Source: Boseongicola sp. (lineage in GTDB: Bacteria > Pseudomonadota > Alphaproteobacteria > Rhodobacterales > Rhodobacteraceae). Taken from it: a stretch of 64,000 nt of DNA. Below, one piece after another: positions 63,415 to 64,000 of the stretch (positions are counted from its first letter, which is position 1; each line of letters starts with the position of its first letter). The translations under genes and the position numbers were made by a program. Below the pieces are notes generated by a model. The model had not been told where the DNA came from and did no database searches. It worked only from the letters and a program-made list of their open reading frames with translations. The stretch spans positions 1 to 64,000 of the forward strand of contig JAPPCV010000087.1 in NCBI GenBank assembly GCA_028824715.1, read 5' to 3'.

Positions 63415-63807
63415 CTAGAAGACCGTGCAGAGCACTTCGCCGCCGACATTCGCGGAACGGGCGGCCGTATCGGACATCACGCCCCTGGAGGTTGAAACAA
63501 TGGACACGCCGAGGCCACGACGGACTCGCGGGATGTCATCCGCTCCGAGGTACACGCGCCGTCCAGGCTTCGAGACCCGCTTGAGTTCGCGAATCACGGG
63601 CGCTCCATCGTAGTATTTCAGGCTGATCTCGATCGCGGGATGGCCACGATCATCGGTGACTTCCTGGTAGCCGCGGATGTAGCCCTCGTCGGCAAGGACG
63701 TCCAGAACCCATTTTCGCAGCTTGGACGCCGGTGTCATCGCCGTCGACTTGCCGCGCATCTGTGCATTGCGGATGCGGGTCAGCATATCACCCAAGGGAT
63801 CATTCAT
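63415..63807 (-). CDS. rpsH: 30S ribosomal protein S8
   Basis: [54 protein letters not shown]. Confidence 0.98.
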   Translation of the reverse strand: MNDPLGDMLTRIRNAQMRGKSTAMTPASKLRKWVLDVLADEGYIRGYQEVTDDRGHPAIEISLKYYDGAPVIRELKRVSKPGRRVYLGADDIPRVRRGLGVSIVSTSRGVMSDTAARSANVGGEVLCTVF

Positions 63808-63819
63808 CCTCTCTACTCC

Positions 63820-64000
63820 TCACCAGCTCGACTTCACGAGACCCGGAATCTGGCCTTGGCTGCCGAGTTCCCGAAGCGCGATTCGTGACATCTTCAGCTT
63901 TCGGTAATATCCGTGCGGGCGCCCGGTCAGCTGGCAGCGGTTGTGAAGCCGCGTGGCCGAACTGTTCCTCGGCAGCTTCGCAAGCTTCAGACGAGCCTTG
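63820..64000 (-). CDS. rpsN: 30S ribosomal protein S14, 5' part beyond window
   Basis: Reverse translation [59 protein letters not shown]. Confidence 0.95.
   Translation of the reverse strand, partial: KARLKLAKLPRNSSATRLHNRCQLTGRPHGYYRKLKMSRIALRELGSQGQIPGLVKSSW

Noticed and set aside
1-64000. CRISPR arrays, rRNA operons, prophage structural genes
   Set aside because: Looked for regularly spaced direct repeats, rRNA signatures and phage structural motifs; none seen.

Overview
High-GC, mostly housekeeping chromosomal segment whose gene content and order look alphaproteobacterial, probably Rhodobacteraceae-like (inference). Recognisable blocks are: NlpC/P60 + M17 aminopeptidase; asd/rppH; dnaE2/tag; rnr; dapE/dapD; rlmN; two tRNA-Arg genes; a histidine kinase + FAD oxidoreductase + VTT protein; rpmH-rnpA-yidD ... 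ttcA-yidC-MOSC-yihA-argB; aapJQMP; ATP12/rluC-like/crcB/rarA; and the rplQ-rpoA-rpsK-rpsM-adk-secY-rplO-rpmD-rpsE-rplR-rplF-rpsH-rpsN ribosomal operon. Accessory DNA breaks this up in a few places. (1) 3.3-5.75 kb is a scar region: a monooxygenase C-terminal remnant, an N-truncated antitoxin fused in frame to a YafQ-like toxin, a Phd/PemK-like pair, an IS4-like transposase fragment and a carbonic-anhydrase C-terminal remnant. (2) 31.4-32.3 kb holds a decayed DUF1778/GNAT toxin-antitoxin pair. (3) 33.45-36.22 kb holds an HNH nuclease gene and a ~680-aa protein combining a PLD-like nuclease domain with a P-loop ATPase, inserted between yidD and ttcA. This is the best candidate for an undescribed (possibly defence) system. 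(4) 42.4-44.8 kb holds a PIN-domain/small-partner pair flanked by two diverged copies of an unidentified repeat. DnaE2 also appears to lack its C-terminal OB-fold region. All homology calls are from reading sequence motifs; no database search was run.
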